In this document: in pieces, positions 23,074 to 31,252 of the stretch
Layout: every line of letters starts with the position of its first letter
Numbering within the stretch: position 1 is the stretch's first letter
Assembly (NCBI GenBank): GCA_949737515.1
Contig: CATJCP010000089.1
Coordinates: 1 to 35,148, forward strand
DNA length: 35,148 bases
DNA from: an uncultured Oscillospiraceae bacterium
Lineage (GTDB): Bacteria; Bacillota; Clostridia; Oscillospirales; Ruminococcaceae
Direction of reading: 5' to 3'
Translations under genes and position numbers: made by a program
Notes under the pieces: model-generated
Databases searched by the model: none
Seen by the model: the letters and a program-made list of their open reading frames with translations, nothing else
Told to the model about the DNA's origin: nothing

Positions 23074-25992
23074 TTATTGCAGCAGCTGGAGCACGCTCTG
23101 GGGCTGCTGATTGGCCTGGGCCAGCATAGCCTGGGCGGACTGCACCAGAACGTTCATCTTGGTGTAGTTCATCATCTCCTTGGCCATGTCGGTGTCCCGG
23201 ATACGGCTGTTGGCAGCGGACAGGTTCTCTACCGCAACGTCCAGGTTGTTGATGGTGTGCTCCAGACGGTTCTGAAGGGCGCCCAAATCAGCGCGCTGGG
23301 AAGAAACGGTGTTGATAGCAGTCTTGATCTTGTCAATGGCGTCGCTGGCCATATCTGCGGTGGTGATGTCCACCTTATCGAGTTCCAGACCAATGGTGCT
23401 CATATTGCCGACAGAGACCTTCATCTTGTTGAAGTCGTCAGCGGTGTCGCCGATCTGGAGGGTCAGGCCCTTAGTGTCGTCCTTAGCGGTTGTGGTCGCG
23501 AAGGAAATCAGGGACTCAAATCCAGGTACGGAGGTCAGCTTATCCGTATAGAGGGTATTGCCCGCCTTCTCATCCAAAACAATCTTGCCATTGCTCTCAT
23601 GGCCGATGGTGAAAGCCTTGTTGTCCATACGGGACAGCAGCTCGCCTGCCTGGTGGAGCTGCTCCGCTTCGGTCAGGTTCTTGTTGATGATAATGGTATT
23701 GCCATCAATCTTGTTCTCATCGCCCAGCTTAAAGGTATACTTTTCATTGTTGTCCTTCTCGCCGATGGTGAGCACCGCGCCGTCAAGGGAACCCTTATCG
23801 GTAATTTGTTTCAGGTTGAAGGTGGTGCTGGCAAATTTGCCGCCGCCTTCCACAGCGCCCTGGGTGTTTTTTATGGTTGCGGCGTTGTAGTTGCCGGTGA
23901 CGCCAGAAGCTCCCCCTGCATTGTCAACCTTCGGGGTCTTATCTGCTAAGATGTAGAATCCATCACCAGCTGCCAAGGTCATAATGCCAGTATCATCCTG
24001 GGTAGTAGAGATGCGAACGTTTTCATAGGTATAGCCTTTGGTTTCGCCGTTGGCAGTGTTCCAAGCAGTAACAGCTTCTTTTGCTTTATCCAAAATAGCG
24101 GAAGCTAAATCACCAACTGTAGCGGAACCATCTGTAGCAAGATTATCCGCAACACCAGCCAAATCAATCTCAATATCTGTACCGATTGTAGCTTTTTCAT
24201 TAGCTGCACCAGCAGCGAAAGCTGCCTTCAGATCAGTAACGTTTTGAGCTGTAAGAGCGTTATCTTTGTTGCTCAGATCAATGCCAGCAACTGAAACCTG
24301 TTCAGAAGCCACCGTCTCCGGCTCAGCAGGCTCATCGGGCCCAACAGGATCGCCAGCTCCGTAGGTCAAGCCGGTTTCAATAGCATCGGTGAAATCACTG
24401 GCAGCCACACCAGCAGAAAGGACAACTTTACCGAGATCTGCACCGTCTGCACCTTTGAAAGTGAAGTCAGTTGTATTGCCGTCAACTGTTTCGGCAGAGG
24501 TTGCAACCACTGTATCGCCAATCTTCAGTTCCAGCTTATCATCAGCATTCTTCGAGATGGTAACAGCACCGTCGGCCATATCGTTAGCAGAAGCAGCGGT
24601 AGCGATAGCATCGCCCTTTAAGCCGCTCGCGTTAACGGTCTTGGTGGCTTCAACAGCGTCTTTGCCTGCTGTAGTAGCAGTTCCAACAGTACCAGCGGAA
24701 GCAGCAGGAGTATTGCTAGCGGTCCCTGCATTAACAGTAATTGCAGGCGCGGTAGGATCGGCACTCGGACCTGTACCACTGCCACCAACTGCACCGGCAG
24801 TTTTCGCGGTATAGGTAAGCTTATCGGCAGAAGCAGTAATGGTATAGTCATTATCCGTGGCCTTCTCAGCAATAAAGGAAGCAAGCCCAGCAGCAGTATT
24901 TACATCATCCAGATTGACTTGATTTTGGGTAGCATCTGCATTATTAGCCACAATTGTATATTTGGTGCCGCCAATTGTAAGTTCATTGCCAGCTTCCAGT
25001 GTCGGTGCAGCCACTGTAGATTCATACACCGCTGCCACAGCCTCACTGCCATTCAACCCGATGGAAGCGTTCGCCTCACCGGTAACAGTACCTGCAGCCT
25101 GTACAGCAATGTCGCCGTTCAATTGAGTAATAATGTCACCTGCATCATCAAGATAGTTAATCTTAACATCCAGGTTAGCGTCTACAATTTCATCCTCGCT
25201 GGTGGGGTCGTTTGTTTGCTCGAATTTAAGCTGATTGCCCTCTGCTTTAACTGTAAACGCCTGCCCATTGATATTACCATCTGTCGCGGCAAATGCGTCT
25301 TCAAACTTCTTGGCAATTTGGTCAGCAGTAAGTTTTTCATCTGTTTGCGCAGTATAGGTAAGCGTTATCTCAGAATCAGTACCTTCGCCGATTGTCATCT
25401 CTAAGGACTCACCAGCCTTGAGATTCGCCGCCATTGTATCAAAGCTGACGGCAAACGAAGTCTTTGCGGCTTCAATAGCAGGTCCGCGCAGATAAGTCTT
25501 ATCGCCTAGGTATTTACCTTCCTCAGGCAGTTTTATGCCGCCGGATACCGCTCTGCCGCCCTGGTCCAGGGAACCGTCCAGCAGGTTGGTACCGTTGAAG
25601 TTTGCGGATTTGGCAATGCGGTCAATTTCCTCCCGCAGGGAGTTTACTTCGGCCTGAAGGGCGTTCCGCTCTGTCTCGGTATAGGTGCCATTGGCGGACT
25701 TGGTGGCCAGCTCTACCATACGGTTGAGCATGGAGTGAACCTCGTTCAGGTTCCCTTCCGCTGTCTGGATAAGAGAAATGCCGTCCTGAGCGTTGGCGGA
25801 CGCAGTTTCAAGACCGGTGATCTGCGCCTTCATCTTCTCGCTGATTGCGAGACCTGCGGCGTCATCACCAGCCCTGTTGATGCGGAAACCGGAAGACAGT
25901 TTCTCCAACGACTTAGTAACGGCATTGTTGTTCATGCCCAACTGACGGTATGCGTTGAGCGCCATTGTGTTAGTCCTTACGACCATTCCCAT
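23074..25992 (-). CDS. Flagellin, very long variant (972 residues)
   Basis: This is the filament subunit, exported by the flagellar type III system. Terminal D0/D1 helices are well conserved: residues 1-142 (TNTMALNAYRQL, LSSGFRINRAGDDAAGLAISEKM, NFNGTNLLDGSL) and 884-972 (NRLEHTINNLDVAVENLSAANSRIRDTDMAKEM, ending QPQSVLQLLQ). Between them are about 740 residues of variable surface domains, against none to about 200 in typical flagellins. This insert is Ala/Thr/Gly/Asp-rich, contains no cysteine, and holds at least three similar beta-rich modules (about 190-260, 330-398 and 735-810), with a Pro/Glu hinge at 549-559 (PVGPDEPAEPE). Positions equivalent to Salmonella R90, L94 and E114 (TLR5 contacts) are kept as R91, L95 and E115. 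GGAGG precedes the ATG. No chaperone or other flagellar gene is adjacent. Confidence 0.96.
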   Translation of the reverse strand: MGMVVRTNTMALNAYRQLGMNNNAVTKSLEKLSSGFRINRAGDDAAGLAISEKMKAQITGLETASANAQDGISLIQTAEGNLNEVHSMLNRMVELATKSANGTYTETERNALQAEVNSLREEIDRIAKSANFNGTNLLDGSLDQGGRAVSGGIKLPEEGKYLGDKTYLRGPAIEAAKTSFAVSFDTMAANLKAGESLEMTIGEGTDSEITLTYTAQTDEKLTADQIAKKFEDAFAATDGNINGQAFTVKAEGNQLKFEQTNDPTSEDEIVDANLDVKINYLDDAGDIITQLNGDIAVQAAGTVTGEANASIGLNGSEAVAAVYESTVAAPTLEAGNELTIGGTKYTIVANNADATQNQVNLDDVNTAAGLASFIAEKATDNDYTITASADKLTYTAKTAGAVGGSGTGPSADPTAPAITVNAGTASNTPAASAGTVGTATTAGKDAVEATKTVNASGLKGDAIATAASANDMADGAVTISKNADDKLELKIGDTVVATSAETVDGNTTDFTFKGADGADLGKVVLSAGVAASDFTDAIETGLTYGAGDPVGPDEPAEPETVASEQVSVAGIDLSNKDNALTAQNVTDLKAAFAAGAANEKATIGTDIEIDLAGVADNLATDGSATVGDLASAILDKAKEAVTAWNTANGETKGYTYENVRISTTQDDTGIMTLAAGDGFYILADKTPKVDNAGGASGVTGNYNAATIKNTQGAVEGGGKFASTTFNLKQITDKGSLDGAVLTIGEKDNNEKYTFKLGDENKIDGNTIIINKNLTEAEQLHQAGELLSRMDNKAFTIGHESNGKIVLDEKAGNTLYTDKLTSVPGFESLISFATTTAKDDTKGLTLQIGDTADDFNKMKVSVGNMSTIGLELDKVDITTADMASDAIDKIKTAINTVSSQRADLGALQNRLEHTINNLDVAVENLSAANSRIRDTDMAKEMMNYTKMNVLVQSAQAMLAQANQQPQSVLQLLQ

Positions 25993-26219
25993 AATTAACC
26001 TCCATCCAACCAGGTTCCGAAAACAGTATCCTTACTGAATTCATGGGAACTTAGGTTGTTCATAAAAAGAATGTATTTATTTTCAGCTCTTCCCCTTACT
26101 GCGCGCCGTAATCAGAAAAGCCAAAAACCAAGAAGAAACACCATGCCGGGGGCTTCATTTCCCCCTTGAAGTCCTCCGCGGGTCCGGCCCTCTTAGCCGC
26201 AACTCGCGTTCAATAACTA
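25993..26219 (-). other. Long structured 5' leader of the flagellin gene
   Basis: About 220 bases separate the predicted flagellar promoter from the ATG, and no ORF is supported here. Two overlapping hairpins are possible near 26130-26170, CTTCA/TGAAG or GGGGG/CCCCC, which exclude each other. Several GGA triplets occur, including one in the Shine-Dalgarno region, so CsrA-type control, as known for Bacillus hag, is possible. Confidence 0.4.
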
Positions 26220-26246
26220 TAATCGGCAGTTATTTTGGTTTATCAA
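26220..26246 (-). promoter_or_regulatory. Candidate sigma-28 (FliA/SigD) promoter of the flagellin gene
   Basis: The -10 GCCGATTA (26220-26227) matches seven of eight bases of the flagellar consensus GCCGATAA. Fifteen bases upstream lies TTGA (26243-26246). The better -35 tetramer TAAA (26239-26242) is only 11 bases away, so the -35 is the weak part. Confidence 0.55.
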
Positions 26247-26301
26247 GGGGGTTCAAAAATTTTTTTGCTTTTTTGGAAAAATTTTTTCGGCGAACAGCAA
26301 A

Positions 26302-26344
26302 ATCAGGCTGTACCGGCCTTCATAACGCCTTTATACAGCCTGAT
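26302..26344 (-). terminator. Terminator after the GH42 gene
   Basis: ATCAGGCTGTA (26302-26312) pairs with TACAGCCTGAT (26334-26344), and the minus-strand tail is TTTTGC. It lies 36 bases beyond the stop. Confidence 0.82.
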
Positions 26345-26380
26345 CCCTGCTCCGCTGCAAGCTCTATGGACAAAGCGCCC

Positions 26381-28513
26381 TTATGCTTCCAAGGAAAAAA
26401 TCACACAGTCCCGGCCTGAAACGCGGACCGAGAGGCGGTTTTCGTCCTGCTGCACCGGGGGATTCCCCCAAAGGACCTCCCCGCACCGGGCCGGGCTCCT
26501 CAGGGCCAGCTCCGCCTCCAGCTCCTCCCGGTTGTGGTTGACTGCCCAGAGATACCTCCGCCCGCTCCTTTTGTCCTCGCTGACCCGCACAACAACCCCC
26601 GGCGCGGAGCACCGGGCTATGGGATCTGTCCCTGCCCGCTTTAACAGCGAAGCAAACCAGGCGCCCAGCCCTTCAGATGGGCAGCGGGAATACGCCTCAG
26701 AGGGAAAGGTTCCAACCAGCAGCGCCTTGCCAGAGCCATATTGATGTTCCACTGCAGCGGCGGTTCCGTCTGGATAGTATCCCAGTACCTCGCCGGAAGT
26801 GACGGAATAGGACTGACGGAACAGGCCTCCGGGCAGGTTTTTCCAGCCCTCCGGCAGCCAGTCAAAGGAGATCTGATCCCCAAGGTCCGGCATAAATTCC
26901 GCCCCCTGCTGCCGGGCTCCAAAGAGGCGGTCAAGCCCTTGCCCCGGCTGAACGGTTCCCACATGTCCCCCTTCGCCAAAGAACCCCGGCATTCCCTCGC
27001 AGAACAGCCTTCCTCCTTTTTCCACCCAGTCCGCCAGCCTTTTGGCCTGCTGTTGGGTTAGGTGGATGGGATAGGGGAAATAGAGAATCCTGTATTGATC
27101 CATATCGTCAAAGTGGACCCAGTCCGCCTGGATATTTTGGTCGAAAAAGGCGCGGTATGCCCCCTGCATACAGCGGGTGTAAAAACGCCCCTCCCCAGCC
27201 TGCTGCATCAGCTGGCTGAACTCCTGGATGCTGTCCAGAACCACAATGCCGATCTCCCCCTGTACCGGGCGGGAGGCCATCAGGCCAGCAGTTGAGGGAA
27301 GGTTGGCCCATTTCCCAATTTTTGAGGCCATCTCCGAACGGCTGTTGGGACTGCCGTCCATGCTGTAGAGGCCAAACGCCTCAAAGAGAGGGCCGTCCAG
27401 CAGCCCCCGCCAGCGGGTCCACATCAGCCCCCGGGCCCCGGCCGCCAATGAGGTCATGCTCCAAAGCCGGACATCCTGTTCGTCGGCCACCCGTCCGTCC
27501 TCCTTGGGGCGTCCCACCACCTGGGGCTGGAGCCAAAGGGGGCCTCCCTGCATTTCAGCGTGCCAAAAATCCTTTCCCCGGGCCGCGGACCTGGTGAGAT
27601 CCACGGCGTGCCACTGCTTCCAAGGCTGGTTTCCCTTGCGGCAGGCCACCCAGGTGAGGCCGTAGGATTCCACCTGCTGGGCCGCCATCCAGTCGTCGCT
27701 GCCGCTGCGGGCAGTGTCCAGGGAACCGGCCAGCCCGTGGGCGGTAATCCAGGCGTCCGGATCCCCGCTCCGCAGCTGCTCTATCCGCCACTGCATATTT
27801 TCATAGGCCCTCTCTTTGCAGAATTCCATCCAGTCAATACACTCAGGAAACTGGGCCATTATCCGGGGCGCGCGGACCTGTTCCCAATCGGTAAAGCTGT
27901 AGCGGCGCCATGCCTCCCCCAGGGCGGCAAGGGACCCATATTTTTTCAGCAGCCATTCCCGGAACCGCTGCTGCGTGGCCTGGCAGTAGCAGAGATTCCT
28001 GGAATAATGGCATTCGTTCATTACATCATAGCCGTAAAGCCCTGGATGCCCCCGGTAGTGCTTGGCCAGTTCCCGCAGAAAGTTTCCGGCGTATTGCCGC
28101 GCTTCCGGATGGTCCGGGCAGAGCCAGTCCTCCACAAAGCCCCCCGCAGCGGTGGAATTGCCTAGGGCGCTGTCCGGACGGGAACCGTCCCGACGCACTC
28201 CCAACAGGTCGGGGCGCTGGTGGTACAGCCATTCCGGGACGCTCTGCACCTCGGCGATGATTGTCTTGATCCCGTTTTTGGCCGCCAGCTCCATTTGGCG
28301 GTCATAAGGCTCCCAGTTGAATACCCCTGGGGCCACTTCCAGGGCTCCCCACAAAAACCAGTGGCGGAAGGTGTTCATGCCGTCGGCGGCAGCCTGCTGG
28401 TAGTCCCTCTCCCAGTCCTCCCGGGGCGGGTTGGTTCTGCGGTAGTACACCGCGCCGAAGACCATCTGCGGCTTTTGAGGGCGGTTCCCCGCCTGTTCCT
28501 GATGTAAATCCAT
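26381..28513 (-). CDS. GH42 beta-galactosidase-type glycoside hydrolase
   Basis: This 710-residue enzyme shows the GH42 plan: a TIM barrel (about 15-390) beginning FGAVYYRRTNPPREDWERD, then a class I glutamine amidotransferase-like trimerisation domain (about 400-610) and a small C-terminal beta domain. The proposed acid/base is E167 in GYDVMNEC and the nucleophile E320 in DFWHAEMQGGP. No signal peptide is present. Family members release galactose from short galacto-oligosaccharides, including galactan side chains of pectin. The ATG at 28513 is chosen because GGAAGGAG lies about six bases upstream; an ATG eight codons earlier has none. The start is 54 bases after the AraC-type regulator stop, so the two genes probably share one transcript, linked to the divergent transporter. 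Confidence 0.92.
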   Translation of the reverse strand: MDLHQEQAGNRPQKPQMVFGAVYYRRTNPPREDWERDYQQAAADGMNTFRHWFLWGALEVAPGVFNWEPYDRQMELAAKNGIKTIIAEVQSVPEWLYHQRPDLLGVRRDGSRPDSALGNSTAAGGFVEDWLCPDHPEARQYAGNFLRELAKHYRGHPGLYGYDVMNECHYSRNLCYCQATQQRFREWLLKKYGSLAALGEAWRRYSFTDWEQVRAPRIMAQFPECIDWMEFCKERAYENMQWRIEQLRSGDPDAWITAHGLAGSLDTARSGSDDWMAAQQVESYGLTWVACRKGNQPWKQWHAVDLTRSAARGKDFWHAEMQGGPLWLQPQVVGRPKEDGRVADEQDVRLWSMTSLAAGARGLMWTRWRGLLDGPLFEAFGLYSMDGSPNSRSEMASKIGKWANLPSTAGLMASRPVQGEIGIVVLDSIQEFSQLMQQAGEGRFYTRCMQGAYRAFFDQNIQADWVHFDDMDQYRILYFPYPIHLTQQQAKRLADWVEKGGRLFCEGMPGFFGEGGHVGTVQPGQGLDRLFGARQQGAEFMPDLGDQISFDWLPEGWKNLPGGLFRQSYSVTSGEVLGYYPDGTAAAVEHQYGSGKALLVGTFPSEAYSRCPSEGLGAWFASLLKRAGTDPIARCSAPGVVVRVSEDKRSGRRYLWAVNHNREELEAELALRSPARCGEVLWGNPPVQQDENRLSVRVSGRDCVIFSLEA

Positions 28514-28567
28514 TTTCTTCTCCTTCCTGAACAACATATCTATTCTAGGTCATTGGGAAACGCGCGG

Positions 28568-30892
28568 CTACTCCTCGTGGGGGACATTTCCCTCAGTGGA
28601 TTCCTGCTGCTTTCGCAGGAACTTTCCGGGAGTAACCCCCTCCACCTTGGCAAAGGCGCGGCGGAAGGTTTTGACGCTGGTGTACCCCACCATTTCGGAT
28701 AAATGCTCAATGCTGACCATCTCTCTTCCAGCAATCTCAATGGCGTGGCTGATCCTCACATAATTGATGTAGTCCAGCAGGCCCATAGAGGTAGAGCTTC
28801 GGAAGTGGTGGGAAACCGTCTTGCCGCTGATGCCAAGGGCCTGGGCCACTGCGGACACGTTCAGGTTGGGATCAGCGTAATTTTGATCCACATATTCCAT
28901 GGCCCGCAGGGCGATGGTGCTGCTCTGCTTCCCGCTGTGTAGGGCTACATAAGTACAAGTATGCCGCACCAGGGACAGTATCTCCCTGGAAAGCTCCTCC
29001 TTATTTTTCAGGTTTTCCAGGCTTGCGATCATTTTAAGCATTCGCTTTATCTCCGGTTGATCATCCGGAACCGCCCGTTGGAAGGCCTCCATCAGGATTT
29101 CCAGCACGCTGTAATACAAATGGCGGCCGGTTTCTCCCGGCAGGCTGGTATAGCCGCTGATCTCCTTAAAAAGCTCCTGGGCGGCACTGACGCCAGCGTC
29201 CGCGTCCCCCTGCTCTATGGCGGCGCACAGCGACCGCTGGAACGTCTCCCTGTACTGCAGAGGCTCCCCCGCCTCGCGTAGTTCAGAGGTAAAGAAAATC
29301 CCATGGCTTCCCGATTCCCGTAGATACTCGGACAGATTGAGGATGTGTCCATAGCCGTCGTAGAGGTTTTCATAGTGGTCAACCTGATCACCCACCATTA
29401 TGGTGAGGGTAACAGCAAATCTGCTTTCAAAAAATTCGTGCAGCTCCCTCAGGGCTTTTAGAATCTCCTGGGATTGGGATTCCCATTGTTCCCGTTCCAG
29501 CGCAAACAGATAGATAATAAGGTCTCCATCAAAGGTGCGGGAACAGCCCGCCTTTCCGCCCAGCAGTTCCTCAAGGACGTTATTCACCGCGTAACTTAGA
29601 ATATCAAAGGTCATCCGGTCTTCCCTGTCCTCTGCATTCTCCTGTTCAAACCGCATGGCGGCGATCTGTAGGGACTTTCCGCTCAGCGTCAAATGCACCT
29701 TCTCGGCAGCCTCACTGTCCGGCAGGCGGTCAGCCCGCCCGTTGAGCAGCGAGAGCAGATAGTTTTCCCGGATGCGCTCCTGCTGTGTCCCCAGCTTTTT
29801 CCGGATGGTGTCGTTTTCGCTGGTAAGCCGGCTAAAAGCGTCCTTGACCCGCTCAAACTCGTTCCCTTTTATGCCGTTTTCCGTCGCGTTGACGGCCCGG
29901 ATCATCTGGGAGAGGGTGACATAGTGCCGTTTGACAAACCAGCTGGTGAGCAGCAACCCCAATATCAGGGCCAGCAGAGTCATGTACATCAGCCCGGAAT
30001 AAAATTTCCGAGATTGCTGATGGAGGACATCGGCGGGTGTCAGGGAGAGATAGTACCAGTCGCATCGGCTGGATTTGCGGTAGCAGCACAGGTAAGAGAC
30101 CTCACCCGAACGGAAGAAAAAGGTTCCCTGCCTGTCCGACCGCCCGGCCAGCTCCTCAATCCGGCTAATTTCCTCCGTCTGCCAGCCCCACAGTTTGGCG
30201 CCGTCGGAACCAACAATCATATAATGTACGTTGGGGGAAAGGGAGGAAAGAGAATTGCAGGGGAGGGAAACAAACAGATTTGCCCGATTGTACTGATTCC
30301 CTGTTATACCAATGGAGGTTTCAAAGACCAAGCTGTCAGTCCCAAGATTGGTATGGCTAAGATTTCGAGAGACACGAAAACGGGTGAGAGGAGATGCTTC
30401 TATTTCCTGCTGCCACTGGGACTGATCCAGATTGCTGCGGGTTGCCTCAGGGAGGGAGGCATAGACCATGTTTAGGTAATTCGCCGTGTCGTCTGAGATC
30501 ATTAGCTGGGTACCGGTCACATAAAGGAGAAGGGAAAGCTTCGGATTGGAGACCTTGTGGCTGCGGAACAGCCCCCGGCAGCGATAGGAGGCCAAAAGAA
30601 CATCCCCCATGCTGGCCGCTGTGGTGAGCCTCTCATCATTCATCAAAACGCCGCCCACATATTCCAGGTTTTCCAAGGTGCTGTCCACCTCCTTTTGGAA
30701 CGATTCCAGCACAATGGTCTGGGCTTCCTCCATTTCACTGCGCAGCATCTGGTAGCTGGAAAGGTTGTTGACAATCCCAATGACCAGTGGGATCAACAGG
30801 ATCAGAAAATAGGATATGCACCAATCGACCAGGACGCTTTTTTGAGGAATATGAAAGAGACCGGTTTTACCCCTCCCCTCGCGTTTCAGCAT
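28568..30892 (-). CDS. Membrane-anchored AraC-family transcriptional regulator
   Basis: This 774-residue protein has two membrane segments, at about residues 22-43 (CISYFLILLIPLVIGIV) and 300-319 (YMTLLALILGLLLTSWFV). They frame an extracellular sensor domain of about 255 residues, probably Cache-like. The cytoplasmic part has a linker and a C-terminal AraC DNA-binding domain (last 100 residues) with two helix-turn-helix motifs: VSAVAQALGISGKTVSHHF and IEHLSEMVGYTSVKTFRRAF. Such regulators sense an external sugar and activate the divergent transporter operon. The start at 30892 has AAAGGAG ten bases upstream; the ATG at 30937 has none. It lies in one operon with GH42. Confidence 0.93.
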   Translation of the reverse strand: MLKREGRGKTGLFHIPQKSVLVDWCISYFLILLIPLVIGIVNNLSSYQMLRSEMEEAQTIVLESFQKEVDSTLENLEYVGGVLMNDERLTTAASMGDVLLASYRCRGLFRSHKVSNPKLSLLLYVTGTQLMISDDTANYLNMVYASLPEATRSNLDQSQWQQEIEASPLTRFRVSRNLSHTNLGTDSLVFETSIGITGNQYNRANLFVSLPCNSLSSLSPNVHYMIVGSDGAKLWGWQTEEISRIEELAGRSDRQGTFFFRSGEVSYLCCYRKSSRCDWYYLSLTPADVLHQQSRKFYSGLMYMTLLALILGLLLTSWFVKRHYVTLSQMIRAVNATENGIKGNEFERVKDAFSRLTSENDTIRKKLGTQQERIRENYLLSLLNGRADRLPDSEAAEKVHLTLSGKSLQIAAMRFEQENAEDREDRMTFDILSYAVNNVLEELLGGKAGCSRTFDGDLIIYLFALEREQWESQSQEILKALRELHEFFESRFAVTLTIMVGDQVDHYENLYDGYGHILNLSEYLRESGSHGIFFTSELREAGEPLQYRETFQRSLCAAIEQGDADAGVSAAQELFKEISGYTSLPGETGRHLYYSVLEILMEAFQRAVPDDQPEIKRMLKMIASLENLKNKEELSREILSLVRHTCTYVALHSGKQSSTIALRAMEYVDQNYADPNLNVSAVAQALGISGKTVSHHFRSSTSMGLLDYINYVRISHAIEIAGREMVSIEHLSEMVGYTSVKTFRRAFAKVEGVTPGKFLRKQQESTEGNVPHEE

Positions 30893-30928
30893 ATCATCTT
30901 TTCTCCTTTCTTGGAAGTCCTTTCCGAC

Positions 30929-31070
30929 TTTGCCCAAATGTGGAATCAGTTATTTTGGACAAAAAATTCCAAATTTCTTCTAGTTTCTTCATTTATTATA
31001 CCTTATCGTTGTCCGGCATTCAATGAATTTATTCTGGTTTGAGGGGACATTTTTTGATAATTTGGGCAAA
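30929..31070. repeat. Inverted pair of 11-bp sites flanking the divergent promoters
   Basis: ATTTGGGCAAA occurs on the plus strand at 31060-31070 and on the minus strand with core at 30929-30938, about 120 bases apart, with the regulator promoter between. Paired sites of this type suit AraC-type binding or looping. The 360-base intergenic region holds no gene. Confidence 0.4.
30995..31023 (-). promoter_or_regulatory. Promoter of the AraC-type regulator and GH42
   Basis: TTGAAT (31018-31023) and a perfect TATAAT (30995-31000) have a 17-base spacer. The leader to the ATG is about 100 bases. Confidence 0.75.
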
Positions 31071-31157
31071 AAGGAAGGAAAAAAGGACAAAAAGGGAAGC
31101 GGCTTTCAGGCGGCGGGTCAGGCTCTCAAACTGTCTCATGATATCTCGTCCCCGATT

Positions 31158-31166
31158 TGCTATACT
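31158..31166 (+). promoter_or_regulatory. Extended -10 promoter of the transporter operon
   Basis: TGCTATACT gives an extended -10 (31158-31166) without a recognisable -35 at the right distance. This is typical of a promoter that needs an activator, here presumably the divergent AraC-type protein. Confidence 0.5.
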
Positions 31167-31252
31167 AGAATTACGGATTGCGGGAGACGCCGGCCACCGT
31201 TTATGTGTCCAGAGCATCCCCGCGCAAGCTTACAAAGGAGGTAGTAGCAGTT

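Noticed and set aside
23074-25992. Protease domain (flagellinolysin) inside the long flagellin
   Set aside because: No HExxH motif is present in the insert.
26130-26170. H-type pseudoknot in the flagellin leader
   Set aside because: The CTTCA/TGAAG and GGGGG/CCCCC stems would need a third loop to cross five base pairs, but no bases are available, so the two stems are treated as alternatives.
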